From Hyphomicrobiales bacterium (GTDB taxonomy: Bacteria > Pseudomonadota > Alphaproteobacteria > Rhizobiales > Aestuariivirgaceae): a stretch of DNA of 64,000 nt. Each line of letters begins with the position of its first letter. Position 1 is the stretch's first letter. The notes beneath the pieces are model-generated. The model was given only the letters and a program-made list of their open reading frames with translations. It searched no databases and was not told the DNA's origin. Below, one piece after another: positions 24,842 to 34,154 of this stretch. The position numbers were made by a program, and so were the translations under genes. Where the stretch lies: NCBI GenBank assembly GCA_016710435.1, contig JADJVV010000001.1, forward strand, positions 806,001 to 870,000, in the 5' to 3' direction.

Positions 24842-25696
24842 ATGCCATGGGCTGACCCCCGCCAACTGATCAACGATGCGCGCAAGGGCAAGTATGCCGT
24901 TGGCGCCTTCAACATGCACAACCCCGAGACAACCGAGGCCCTCGTCCGTGCCGCCGAGCAGGCCAAGGCACCGGTCTTCCTGCAGGTTGGCCGCGCCATC
25001 GTCCCCCACATGGGTGTGGCCCGCGCTTTCGAGATGACCAAGCGCATCGCCGAGGAATCGGATGCCGAATTCGTCATCCATCTCGATCACGGTCCCTGGG
25101 AAGAATGCCTGGAGGCCATCAAGCTCGGCTTCAACTCCATCATGTGCGACTTCGCCCATCTGCCGTTCGAAGAGAACATCAAGATGACGAGGCGCGTCGT
25201 GGAGATCGCCCATGACTTCGGCATTCCCGTGGAATCCGAGCTGGGCAAGATTCCGGACGTGGGCGAAAGCGTGAACTGGGCAGACTATTACACCACCGTC
25301 GATGAAGCGACGCGCTTCGTCGCCGAGACGGGTGTGGACTATCTCGCCATTTCCGTGGGCATCGTGCACGGCGTCATTCCCGGTCTCAAGCCGGAACCGC
25401 TGTCGATCCAGCGCACGCTCGAAATTCGCGACGCCACAAAGATTCCACTCGTGCTGCATGGCGCCTCCGGAGTGCCCGAGGACGAAGTGCAGGCCGCCAA
25501 GGCCGCGGGCGTTCACAAGTTCAACGCCGACACCGACCTCCGCCACGCCTTCCGCCAGGGCATGCTCGACGTCTGGTCGAAGGGGGATCATCAACTCGAA
25601 GAGGCCATGGCCGAAGGCCGCAAGCGCATGATCGCTGCGACCATCGAGAAGATGGAACTCTACGGCTGCGCCGGCAAGGCCGCCGCCCGGGGCTGA
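24842..25696 (+). CDS. Class II fructose-bisphosphate aldolase-family enzyme
   Basis: 284 residues. Zinc-site residues are visible: HLDHGP (Asp82/His83), His176 in GIVHGV and His206 in LHGASG, with Glu133 in PVESELG. It should cleave a ketose 1-phosphate or bisphosphate to DHAP plus an aldehyde. The N terminus AFNMHNPETTEAL fits the KbaY/GatY-like and related subgroup. ATG at 24842 preceded by AAGGAA; 25 nt from the lipoyl gene. The kinase and SorC neighbours suggest a sugar other than fructose 1,6-bisphosphate. Confidence 0.85.
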   Translation: MPWADPRQLINDARKGKYAVGAFNMHNPETTEALVRAAEQAKAPVFLQVGRAIVPHMGVARAFEMTKRIAEESDAEFVIHLDHGPWEECLEAIKLGFNSIMCDFAHLPFEENIKMTRRVVEIAHDFGIPVESELGKIPDVGESVNWADYYTTVDEATRFVAETGVDYLAISVGIVHGVIPGLKPEPLSIQRTLEIRDATKIPLVLHGASGVPEDEVQAAKAAGVHKFNADTDLRHAFRQGMLDVWSKGDHQLEEAMAEGRKRMIAATIEKMELYGCAGKAAARG

Positions 25697-25697
25697 T

Positions 25698-26414
25698 GTG
25701 ACACAGCCATTTGGCCACGCGGCCGGGGGCATCGGCAGTGTGCAGGTGGAAGAGCCTTCTTCCCTTGCACCTGCCGAAGACATGGCCCGCGTGCGCCGGA
25801 TGCTGTCGTCGCTGGAGCAAGACAGTCCGGCCTCGCTCCGTGCCTATCGACCCCGTCCCACCGCGGCGTTTTCACCGCGGGATACCACCCATCCGCACTA
25901 TCATCACCTGACCTCTCTGCTGGGCGCGCGCGGCTTTGCCCCCGCCGAACGGGGTGCCGGTGGACAACTTGCAATCTATGACGAAGCCACATTGGTGATC
26001 GACCTGGTGGCACCCCATGCCCAGCCGCGCGACCACACGCGGGAACGCTACCGACTTTTCTCGGCCAGTGTCGCATCGGCACTCGCCTCTCTCGGCCTCG
26101 ATGCACGCGTCGGCGCCGTCGAAGGTGAGTATTGCGCGGGCGACTACAGCGTCAACGCCGGTGGCCGCGTGAAACTCGTTGGCGTTGCCCAGCGCGTGGC
26201 GAAGCACGGTTACCATCTCGGCGCCGTGATTTCCGTTGCGCCGTCTCCCGCCGCTCTCGCCGCGGTGGCGGAGGCCTACGGCATCATGGGCGTTGCCTTC
26301 GATCCCGTCACCTTCGGAGACATTGTCAGTCTGAGCCCCGTTCACTCCATCACCGGCGCCTGTCAGAAAATCACGGACCTGCTGGCAGCTGAGGTACGCG
26401 CCTCCCAGACGTGA
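25698..26414 (+). CDS. Lipoate-protein ligase homologue (LplA/LipM-type fold)
   Basis: 238 residues from GTG at 25698, 1 nt after the aldolase stop. Ligase hallmarks remain: RGAGGQ (85-90, for the RRxSGGG loop), AIYDEATLVIDLV (the H-x-xG-NL strand), and Lys159 in GRVKLVGVAQR, the lysine that holds the lipoyl-adenylate. It lacks the C-terminal accessory domain of E. coli LplA, so it is a one-domain type like LipM or the sLpl proteins. It is the last gene of the operon; attaching lipoate or octanoate to the nearby lipoyl domain is the obvious inference. The N-terminal 60 residues are variable. Confidence 0.8.
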   Translation: MTQPFGHAAGGIGSVQVEEPSSLAPAEDMARVRRMLSSLEQDSPASLRAYRPRPTAAFSPRDTTHPHYHHLTSLLGARGFAPAERGAGGQLAIYDEATLVIDLVAPHAQPRDHTRERYRLFSASVASALASLGLDARVGAVEGEYCAGDYSVNAGGRVKLVGVAQRVAKHGYHLGAVISVAPSPAALAAVAEAYGIMGVAFDPVTFGDIVSLSPVHSITGACQKITDLLAAEVRASQT

Positions 26415-26417
26415 GAG

Positions 26418-28112
26418 TCAGGCGGCCTTCTGCGGGCGCGTGTTGCGCACATTGCGCCTCGACATTTCTTCCGCTGCGAAAGCAATCTCGGCATCGCGGC
26501 GCGCCGTGTTCCAGCCCAGAACAGGAGCGGCAATATCAGCCGTCTCTCGAATGGCCGCGTCACTGAGCAAGCCTTCCATGGTCACGGCCGTGCGACGCAA
26601 CAGAAGGTCCGCGAGACGGCAGACATTTTCCGTGGCACAGATGTGGACGATCTCGCCCCTGCTGTAGTGCGGCAAGGAGTACAGCGGCGCACTGCCACCG
26701 TTGGCGAAGGCCTCCTTCAACGCCGTCGCGGAGGTGCCGTAGCGCTCGAACAGAAGCGTGGCACGCGCCGCGTCGACGCCGAGCGTTTTCGCAAGTCCGC
26801 TCACGAAAGCAGCGCGGGCTTCATCCGCTTTCGGATAATCACGCCCGCCACCGATGGCGAGGTCCTCTGTCGTCAGCTTGCGCGCGCGCTTGAGGAGCGC
26901 CAGCACGGCATCCGCGCTCTGCTCGGAAAAGGCCCGGTGTGTCGTCCACTTTCCGCCGATCAGCGACAGCACGGGCACATCCGTTCCCGGCAACGTGTCG
27001 CGCGCGATGGCATGGTCGCGCGTCACCACACCAATGTCCTTGCCCTCGGAGCGCGGCAGCGGCCGCACGCCACAATAGGTGAGAACCACGTCGTCGCGGC
27101 TCACCTTGATGTCCGGAAGTATTTCGCGCACCGTGTTCAGCAGGTAGTCCGCCTCTTCCGTGCTGCAATAGGCCTGGTCCGGATCCTTCACCGCAATGTC
27201 GGTCGATCCCACCAGCGCATTGCCGAAGAAAGGATAGATGAGGTTGAAGCGCCCATCCGATGTGCCGAAATAGAGCATGCGCCCCTTGAGCGCGGCCACC
27301 AGCGCATCATTCCGGACGATGAGATGCGCGCCCTTCGATCCGCCCATGTGCCGGGAGGCAATGCCCATGCCTGCATTGACCTTGTCGATCCAGGCGCCGC
27401 CGGCATTGATGATCACGTCGGCCGTGACCTCATGCACCGTCCCCGTCACCTCGTGCTTCAGCGAGAGCGTGCGGCCCTTTGTGCCGGTCACCTGCGTATA
27501 GGTGCCGAGGGCACTTGCCGGATTGGCCGCAAGACCATCCTGCACCAGTTCCATGCCGAGGCGTTCAGCGTGCGTGACACGGCCTTCGTTGTAGACACCG
27601 GCAGCGATGAGATCAGGCGTGATCGCCGGATATTCGCTGTGCAGTCGCGTCTTGTTCATCGAGTAGTGGTCCGGCAGCGCCTGGACCTTGCGGCTGTAGA
27701 AATCATAGATCCGCAATCCGAGTTCGATGAGGATGGCGCCGCGCTTCTTGATCGTCGTGTTGAAGCCGAGAAAGCCCAGCGCCGCCGGGACAAGGCCCGC
27801 GAACAGCGAGCGCGACGGAAACACCGTTTCCAGCGCCTTCACATAATGTGGCGCGTTGCGCAGCAACCGGTTCCGCTCCATGGCGGACTCGCGCACCAGG
27901 CGGAATTCGCGTGTCTCGAGATACTTGATGCCGCCGTGGATGAGTCGCGACGGTGCCGCACTGGCGCCGCCGCAGATGTCGCCCCGGTCGATGAGCAGGC
28001 AATCCACGCCTTGCAGGCACAAGTCGCGGAAGGTGCCGCAACCATTGATGCCGGCGCCGATGATGAGAACGGAATAGTGGGATTTCAGGGGGGCAGGTGC
28101 AGTTGGTGTCAT
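26418..28112 (-). CDS. GlpD/EryB-family FAD-dependent polyol-phosphate dehydrogenase
   Basis: 564 residues. FAD-binding GAGINGCG (residues 19-26), then SRLIHGGIKYLE and GVRPLPRSEGKD of the GlpD family, with the C-terminal DAO domain and a long helical tail. Family members oxidise glycerol 3-phosphate, or erythritol 4-phosphate in the EryB case, passing electrons to quinone at the inner membrane. It converges on the lipoyl operon (3 nt gap) and shares a leftward transcript with a zinc dehydrogenase. Next to an EryA-like kinase an EryB role is plausible, but plain GlpD is equally consistent. Confidence 0.8.
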   Translation of the reverse strand: MTPTAPAPLKSHYSVLIIGAGINGCGTFRDLCLQGVDCLLIDRGDICGGASAAPSRLIHGGIKYLETREFRLVRESAMERNRLLRNAPHYVKALETVFPSRSLFAGLVPAALGFLGFNTTIKKRGAILIELGLRIYDFYSRKVQALPDHYSMNKTRLHSEYPAITPDLIAAGVYNEGRVTHAERLGMELVQDGLAANPASALGTYTQVTGTKGRTLSLKHEVTGTVHEVTADVIINAGGAWIDKVNAGMGIASRHMGGSKGAHLIVRNDALVAALKGRMLYFGTSDGRFNLIYPFFGNALVGSTDIAVKDPDQAYCSTEEADYLLNTVREILPDIKVSRDDVVLTYCGVRPLPRSEGKDIGVVTRDHAIARDTLPGTDVPVLSLIGGKWTTHRAFSEQSADAVLALLKRARKLTTEDLAIGGGRDYPKADEARAAFVSGLAKTLGVDAARATLLFERYGTSATALKEAFANGGSAPLYSLPHYSRGEIVHICATENVCRLADLLLRRTAVTMEGLLSDAAIRETADIAAPVLGWNTARRDAEIAFAAEEMSRRNVRNTRPQKAA

Positions 28113-28120
28113 GGCATGGA

Positions 28121-29158
28121 TCAGGAGTTGAGGAGTGAGACCTTGATGGCGGAGCCTTGCTCCGCCGTCGCCAGCGCTGCGGTGAAGTCCGACAGCGGGA
28201 AGCGGTGGCTGAGGAGCGAGGCGGCATTGATGTGTCCGCTGGCGATCATCTGGAGTGCCGTACGGAATTGCAGGCGGGAGAGCCCGAAGGCGCCCGTCAC
28301 CAGGAGTTCGCTGTAGTGGATGGCATTGACATCGAGCGGTGCTTCCGTGCCCTTGGCAAATCCGGCAAAGAGGCTGACGCGCCCGCGCGGCCGCACCATG
28401 TGGATGGCATCATTGGCAAGCGACGGATCACCGATGGCGCAGATGGCGACATCCGCCCCTTGCCCGCCGGTCAGCGCACGCACCCGCTCGATCACGTTCT
28501 CCGTTGTGGGATCAATCACCGTATCGGCTCCGGCGGCGAGAGCAGCGGCGCGGCGCACCGCACTACGCTGGCTCACGATGATGCGACTGGCCCCCGAGAG
28601 CTTCGCCAATTGCACATGCAGCAAACCGATGGGCCCCGCCCCCAGTACGACGACGGTATCGCCCAGGCCGACCCGGACGCGCTCCTGGCCATTGATCACG
28701 CAAGCCAGCGGCTCTGCCAGCGCGGCGGCTTCAAAGGTCATGCCTTCCGGCAGCGCGAAGACATTGCCCGACGCCACGCCTTTGGCCGGGATACGGACGT
28801 ACTCGGCAAATCCGCCATCAATCTCGTAGCCCATGGCCACGAGGTTGTGACAGAGGTTCTCGGCGCCTGACATGCAGGCCGCGCAATGGCCGCAGGCAAA
28901 GGCCGGACAAACGGCAACGGCCTGGCCAAGGGAGAACTGGGCATGGCCGCCGGTATCGACGATCTCGCCGGAAAACTCGTGGCCGAGGATGGAGGGGTAG
29001 CGCACGCCTGCCGTCTTGCGGCCACGGATGATGCGGATGTCGGTGCCGCAGATCGTCGCCGCCCGGACCTTCACCAAGAGGTCCCCCGCCTCCAGCCGGG
29101 GCTCCGGCACGGAGGTGCAGCTGATGTCGTTCACCTGCTTCAGCACGGCAGCCTTCAC
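28121..29158 (-). CDS. Zinc-dependent medium-chain alcohol/polyol dehydrogenase
   Basis: 345 residues from the GTG at 29158 (GAGGAAC upstream; VKAAVLKQV is the family's usual start). An ATG at 29209 would add 17 residues with no ribosome-binding site. It has the catalytic Cys (TICGTDIRI), the GHEFSG zinc motif, a four-Cys structural zinc site (CPAFACGHCAACMSGAENLC, C-x6-C-x2-C-x7-C) and a Rossmann loop VVLGAGPIGLLH. It resembles sorbitol/threonine dehydrogenase relatives, so a polyol is the likely substrate. It precedes the GlpD-family gene in the same direction, 8 nt apart. Confidence 0.85.
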   Translation of the reverse strand: MKAAVLKQVNDISCTSVPEPRLEAGDLLVKVRAATICGTDIRIIRGRKTAGVRYPSILGHEFSGEIVDTGGHAQFSLGQAVAVCPAFACGHCAACMSGAENLCHNLVAMGYEIDGGFAEYVRIPAKGVASGNVFALPEGMTFEAAALAEPLACVINGQERVRVGLGDTVVVLGAGPIGLLHVQLAKLSGASRIIVSQRSAVRRAAALAAGADTVIDPTTENVIERVRALTGGQGADVAICAIGDPSLANDAIHMVRPRGRVSLFAGFAKGTEAPLDVNAIHYSELLVTGAFGLSRLQFRTALQMIASGHINAASLLSHRFPLSDFTAALATAEQGSAIKVSLLNS

Positions 29159-29223
29159 GGCAGGATGTTCCTCGCTTGCGGACGATGAAAGGATGCCCGC
29201 ACTGAACATTTGTATTCTGAAAT

Positions 29224-29245
29224 GTCAATATGTTTCGAAATTGAC
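29224..29245. promoter_or_regulatory. Inverted repeat upstream of the zinc dehydrogenase
   Basis: GTCAAT-N10-ATTGAC, perfect over six bases, centred about 76 nt before the GTG start. On the leftward strand it contains TTGACA, a good -35 hexamer. The gap to the upstream ligD stop is 88 nt, so this is the likely promoter/operator of the dehydrogenase-GlpD pair. The regulator is unknown. Confidence 0.4.
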
Positions 29246-29246
29246 G

Positions 29247-31844
29247 TCAGCCCAGACGCGGCAACTTCTGGCGGATTTTGGCGAAATCCGTCCACGGATC
29301 AACAGGCAATTTCCCGGCCTTCAAGATGTCGGGCACCGTGAACAGCGGCCTGTCCCCCGTGAGGTCGTTCCAGTCCAGGGGCAGCGAAACGGGGGCTTTC
29401 GGCCGCGCCCGGGTGGAATAGGGGGCGATCGCCGTGGCCCCGCGCCCGTTGCGCAGGTAGTCGATGAAGATGCGCCCCTTGCGCCGGGTCTTGCTCATCA
29501 CGGCGAGATATTTCTCCGGACTGTCCTGCGACATGATCATGGCGAAGGCCTTGGTGAAATTCTTCACCGTATCCCAGTCCGCCTCCGGAAGCACCGGTAC
29601 GACGACATGCAGACCCTTGCCGCCCGTGCTCTTCACGAAACTGGTCAGTCCCAGTTTTGAAAGGCGGTCCTTCACCTCGATGGCGGCATCGCGAAGCGTT
29701 GTCCAAGAGACAGCCTCGTCGGGATCGAGGTCGAAGATGATGCGGTCCGGTTTCTCGATGTGCGTCACCAGCGATCCCCAGACATGGATCTCCAGCACAT
29801 TCATCTGCACGAGGCTGATGAGCCCGTTCGCATCGTCAATCGCCAGCATCGGCTTCTCGCTGCCGGCATCCACCTGCCGGATATGTTGCGATGTTCCCAT
29901 CCAGGCGTGCTTGGCGAAGAAACATTGCCCGGAGGTACCCTCCGGACAGCGCAGCAAGGCGAGCACGCGGCCCGCCACGTGGGGAAGGCAGCGCTCGGCC
30001 ACCAGCGTGTAATAGTCCGCCAGCATGCGCTTGCTCACTTTCACATCCGCCCACAGCAGCTTGTCAGGATGTGTGAGCGTGGGAACACCTGACGCATGAG
30101 CAGACACCGCAGCTTTGCCGGGCTTCACGGCAACCTTTGCCTTGCTGGTGCGCTTCGGCTTGGCACCCGCGGGATCATCATGCGGCGCTTCGGCATGTTC
30201 CAGCACGATCTCGGCTTCCGGCTTGTCGTCGCGCAGGCCCTTGATGGCGGCCTGGCGCAGAAGCCCCTGCGAGGACCAGCCCCGGTATTCGATCTCGGCC
30301 GCCAGTTGCGGCTTTACCCAGATGACGCCACGCTGTGCCAGCGGCGGCGGATCGCTGGCGAAGTGCGGCATGGTGGTCTTGAGCGGCTCCAGCCGCTCGG
30401 CCAGCGCCGCTGCTTCCTTGGCATCAAGCCCTGTGCCCGCCCGGCCCGCATGTACCAAGGCGTCTCCCTCGTGATAGGCCAGCACCAATGATCCCACAGC
30501 ACGCGGTTGCGCCGCAGACCGCACGAAGCCCACCACGATGAACTCCTGTCGCAGCGAGCACTTGGATTTCTGCCAGTGGTCGCCCCGGCCCGACACGTAA
30601 GGAAGATCGGCGCGCTTCGAGACAATGCCTTCCAGGCCCAGGCGGCAGGCTTCGCCAAGAATGTCCTTGCTCGTGGCCTCGCCGAAATGATCGCTGAAGC
30701 GAAGCGCAAAGGATTGAGGTGCCGCCGCGATGACCTGCCGCAACACGTCCTTGCGGTCGGCAAGTTGTGCTCCCCTGAGGTCCACGCCATTGCAATGCAT
30801 GATGTCGAACATGAAGTAGACGAGGCGGTTGTACCGCTTCGCCTTGAGATCATCCTGCAGGCCGCTGAAGCTGGAATGGCCGGACGCATCCTGCACGATG
30901 ATCTCGCCATCGATCAGGGCCGCGCCCACGGGCAACCCGGCAAGCCGCTGCGCAATGGGTGGAAAGCGGGCCGTCCAGTCCAGGCCCTTGCGGGTGAGAA
31001 GCGTGACCTTGCCGCCTTCGATACGCGCCTGCATGCGGTAGCCGTCGTGCTTGATCTCATGGATCCACTGTTTGCCCTTGGGCGGTCCGGTGACGCTGAG
31101 CGCAAGGCTCGGCTCGACAAAAGCGGGGAGGATGCCGACCGCGGCTCCGGCGATCTTGCGGAGGTTGGTGGTGGAGACAGCAGGAAGCTTTCCCGCCTTC
31201 GCCTGCCGCGCCTTGTGATCGGGGCGCAGAGCACCGCCCTCAAGATCACTGTTGGCGAGTCCGGATTTGAGAGACGATGTTTCGGTCTCCACCGGCTCGG
31301 CTGATCCTTCGGTCAGCGCGTGTTCATCGTGCCCCTTGATGAGCAGCCAGTTGTGACGCTTGCCCTCGGGCTTCATGCGAACCAGCGTCCAGCGCCCGTG
31401 CAGCCTTTGTCCCTTCAATTCAAACGACAGCTTTCCGGCTTTCAGCGAGGCTGCAGCGTCCCCCTCGGCGGTCCAGCTTCCCTGGTCCCACACGATCATG
31501 GTGCCGCCGCCATATTGGCCCTTGGGAATGACACCTTCCCAATCAATGTAGCCGATGGGGTGATCCTCGGTTTCCACCGCGAGACGGCGCACCCCTGCTG
31601 TCATGCTCGGACCCTTGGTAACGGCCCAGCTTTTCAGCACGCCATCCAGTTCCAGCCGCAGGTCGAAATGCAGGCGCCGCGCATCATGTTTCTGCACCAC
31701 GAAGCGCTGGCCCGTGGCTTTGCCGCGCGGACCCGCGGGCGGTTCGGTCGTCTTGCTGAAGTCGCGCTTGCGTTGATAGGCCTTGAGCGAGGCCGCCTTG
31801 CTCGCCGCCGCCCGCTTGGATGTCTTCCGTGCCGTCACAGCCAT
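29247..31844 (-). CDS. ligD: Multifunctional DNA ligase LigD
   Basis: 865 residues with the PE-LIG-POL domain order of Pseudomonas-type LigD. The phosphoesterase domain shows HDARRLHFDLRLE (53-65). The ligase lysine is Lys265 in EIKHDG. The primase-polymerase domain has FDLDPDE (704-710), its metal-binding acidic motif. With Ku it repairs double-strand breaks by end joining in stationary or desiccated cells. The ku gene lies 6 nt upstream, so both come from one transcript. A low-complexity Lys/Ala linker (about residues 545-580) separates LIG from POL. Confidence 0.95.
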   Translation of the reverse strand: MAVTARKTSKRAAASKAASLKAYQRKRDFSKTTEPPAGPRGKATGQRFVVQKHDARRLHFDLRLELDGVLKSWAVTKGPSMTAGVRRLAVETEDHPIGYIDWEGVIPKGQYGGGTMIVWDQGSWTAEGDAAASLKAGKLSFELKGQRLHGRWTLVRMKPEGKRHNWLLIKGHDEHALTEGSAEPVETETSSLKSGLANSDLEGGALRPDHKARQAKAGKLPAVSTTNLRKIAGAAVGILPAFVEPSLALSVTGPPKGKQWIHEIKHDGYRMQARIEGGKVTLLTRKGLDWTARFPPIAQRLAGLPVGAALIDGEIIVQDASGHSSFSGLQDDLKAKRYNRLVYFMFDIMHCNGVDLRGAQLADRKDVLRQVIAAAPQSFALRFSDHFGEATSKDILGEACRLGLEGIVSKRADLPYVSGRGDHWQKSKCSLRQEFIVVGFVRSAAQPRAVGSLVLAYHEGDALVHAGRAGTGLDAKEAAALAERLEPLKTTMPHFASDPPPLAQRGVIWVKPQLAAEIEYRGWSSQGLLRQAAIKGLRDDKPEAEIVLEHAEAPHDDPAGAKPKRTSKAKVAVKPGKAAVSAHASGVPTLTHPDKLLWADVKVSKRMLADYYTLVAERCLPHVAGRVLALLRCPEGTSGQCFFAKHAWMGTSQHIRQVDAGSEKPMLAIDDANGLISLVQMNVLEIHVWGSLVTHIEKPDRIIFDLDPDEAVSWTTLRDAAIEVKDRLSKLGLTSFVKSTGGKGLHVVVPVLPEADWDTVKNFTKAFAMIMSQDSPEKYLAVMSKTRRKGRIFIDYLRNGRGATAIAPYSTRARPKAPVSLPLDWNDLTGDRPLFTVPDILKAGKLPVDPWTDFAKIRQKLPRLG

Positions 31845-31850
31845 GGCTCT

Positions 31851-32720
31851 TTATCCCGCCTTTCGCCGCGGCGACTTCGCAGCTTTCTTGCGCGGCGCTG
31901 GAGCGGCGGTTTCCCGTTCGGCGGGACGGGCGGATTTCTTGTCGCCCAGGCTCTTGCGCAGCGCGTCCATGAGATTGATCACGTTGCTCTCGGCCGGTTC
32001 CGGCTCGGGCGCCGCCACGATCTTTTCGCCCTTGGCCTTGCGGGCAATGAGTTTCTTCAGTTCCGTCGCATACTTGTCGTCGTAGTCCTCCGGATCGAAG
32101 GGACCGGACTTGCGCTCGATCAGTTCGCTGGCGAGGTCAACCATCTCCTTGTCCAGCTTGGCGCGCGGCAGGTCGCCGAAGAAATCCTTCGCGGCCTTCA
32201 CTTCGTTGGCATAGCGGAGCCGGTACAGGACGAGGCCGTCCCCCAGCGCCGTCACGGCTATGAGATGTTCCTTGCCGCCATGGGTCATCTGGCCGATGCC
32301 GGCGCGGCCTGTCTTGGCCAATGCCTCGCGGATCACCATGTAGCCCTCCGCCGCATACTCGTCCGACGGTACCACGTAATAGGGCTGCTCGACAAAGCGC
32401 GAGTCGATTTCTGCCGCAGGCGCAAAACGGCCGAGTTCGATGGTACGCTTGCTTTCCAGCTTCACGGCGGTGAGTTCGTCCGGATCCAGCGTGACGTAAC
32501 GGTCCTTGTCGATCTCGTAACCGGAAATGATCTCGGAGGCGGGAACGGGTCCCACGCCCTGCACGCTCTTCACGTAATTGATGCGCCGTCCGGTGGGCTT
32601 GTGAATCTGGTTGAAGCTGATCTGGCTTTTCTTGTCCTCGGCATCGAAAAGCTCGATCCCGACGGAGACCAGGGAAAGCCGGAGGTACCCCTTCCAGTAC
32701 GCGCGACGTCCTGCAGGCAT
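31851..32720 (-). CDS. ku: Non-homologous end-joining protein Ku
   Basis: 289 residues from the ATG at 32720, set by AAGGAGGATTTC. The Ku core begins AYWKGYLRLSLVSVGIELF (residues 7-25) and includes INYVKSVQGVG and ASEIISGYEID, followed by a basic C-terminal tail (KSARPAERE..KKAAKSPRR) that recruits LigD and binds DNA. Ku homodimers thread onto broken ends. Divergent from the 58-residue membrane protein; a starting point upstream at 32807 is possible but has no ribosome-binding site. Confidence 0.95.
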   Translation of the reverse strand: MPAGRRAYWKGYLRLSLVSVGIELFDAEDKKSQISFNQIHKPTGRRINYVKSVQGVGPVPASEIISGYEIDKDRYVTLDPDELTAVKLESKRTIELGRFAPAAEIDSRFVEQPYYVVPSDEYAAEGYMVIREALAKTGRAGIGQMTHGGKEHLIAVTALGDGLVLYRLRYANEVKAAKDFFGDLPRAKLDKEMVDLASELIERKSGPFDPEDYDDKYATELKKLIARKAKGEKIVAAPEPEPAESNVINLMDALRKSLGDKKSARPAERETAAPAPRKKAAKSPRRKAG

Positions 32721-32834
32721 GAAATCCTCCTTCACGCAAAACACACCGCCAACAGAACGGTGCAAGGCGGCCCCCGGTTCCCCGGAACTTCCGCAGCGCG
32801 GTGGCATTTTTAGTGGGAGAACTTCGAGGTCCCG

Positions 32835-33011
32835 ATGACATCAGATGACGATAAATCACCCCAGACCCGCCAGCAGGAAAAGCAGGACCCCACGAACCGT
32901 GCCCGCCAGGGTGTGACCGGGCATAACGTGCGCTATGTGTTGTTCTGGAGCGTACTGGCGCTGCTCGTCGGTTACGGGCTGATCGTCGTGTTCTTTTCCG
33001 GACGTCCCTAG
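32835..33011 (+). CDS. Small single-pass membrane protein (58 residues)
   Basis: An ATG with GAGG upstream begins a 58-codon gene: a charged, Gln-rich N-terminal half (KSPQTRQQEKQDPTNRARQG), a GHNVRYVL junction, and one helix WSVLALLVGYGLIVVFF ending in SGRP. The build (cytoplasmic tail, one helix, very short outside tip) recalls the short proteins often placed beside ku or cys genes in rhizobia. Function unknown. It is divergent from ku across 114 nt and ends 118 nt before cysK. Codon use looks like the neighbours, which supports it as real. Confidence 0.65.
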   Translation: MTSDDDKSPQTRQQEKQDPTNRARQGVTGHNVRYVLFWSVLALLVGYGLIVVFFSGRP

Positions 33012-33129
33012 CGTCACGGCTGTCCTGTCATGATTGACGCAGCCGCACCCTTTCTCCCGCCTGCCCATTGTAAATGTCTCTGCTTTGGTTTCTCTTTGCA
33101 CGAAGCAAACGGACTGAAGGAGACAGGCA

Positions 33130-34089
<960 letters not shown>

Positions 34090-34113
34090 TCCGGAGAAGG
34101 TACCTTGCGTTTC

Positions 34114-34145
34114 TTTCCGTTATAGTTCATTGGCTATAACGGAAA
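34114..34145. promoter_or_regulatory. ModE-type operator before modA
   Basis: A 12-bp perfect inverted repeat, TTTCCGTTATAG and CTATAACGGAAA, with an 8-nt spacer. The core CGTTATAG-N8-CTATAACG matches the known ModE operator (CGTTATAT-N8-ATATAACG form). It ends 9 nt before the modA start, so ModE binding would block transcription or translation start. The modE gene itself lies at 36740-37087. Confidence 0.75.
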
Positions 34146-34154
34146 GGAAATCTC

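Noticed and set aside
26643..28316. 557-codon rightward frame opposite the GlpD-family gene
   Set aside because: Antisense shadow; the leftward strand encodes a full FAD enzyme.
26418..29158. GlpD-family and zinc dehydrogenase pair considered part of the lipoyl operon
   Set aside because: They are on the opposite strand with their own upstream promoter-like region; only a functional link by location can be argued.
31320..32813. 497-codon rightward frame across ligD and ku
   Set aside because: It spans the 3' and 5' parts of two real genes on the other strand and shows no domain.
34090..34154. Palindrome before modA considered as the cysK terminator
   Set aside because: No T tract follows on the rightward side and the core matches the ModE operator; a dual role is possible but not supported.
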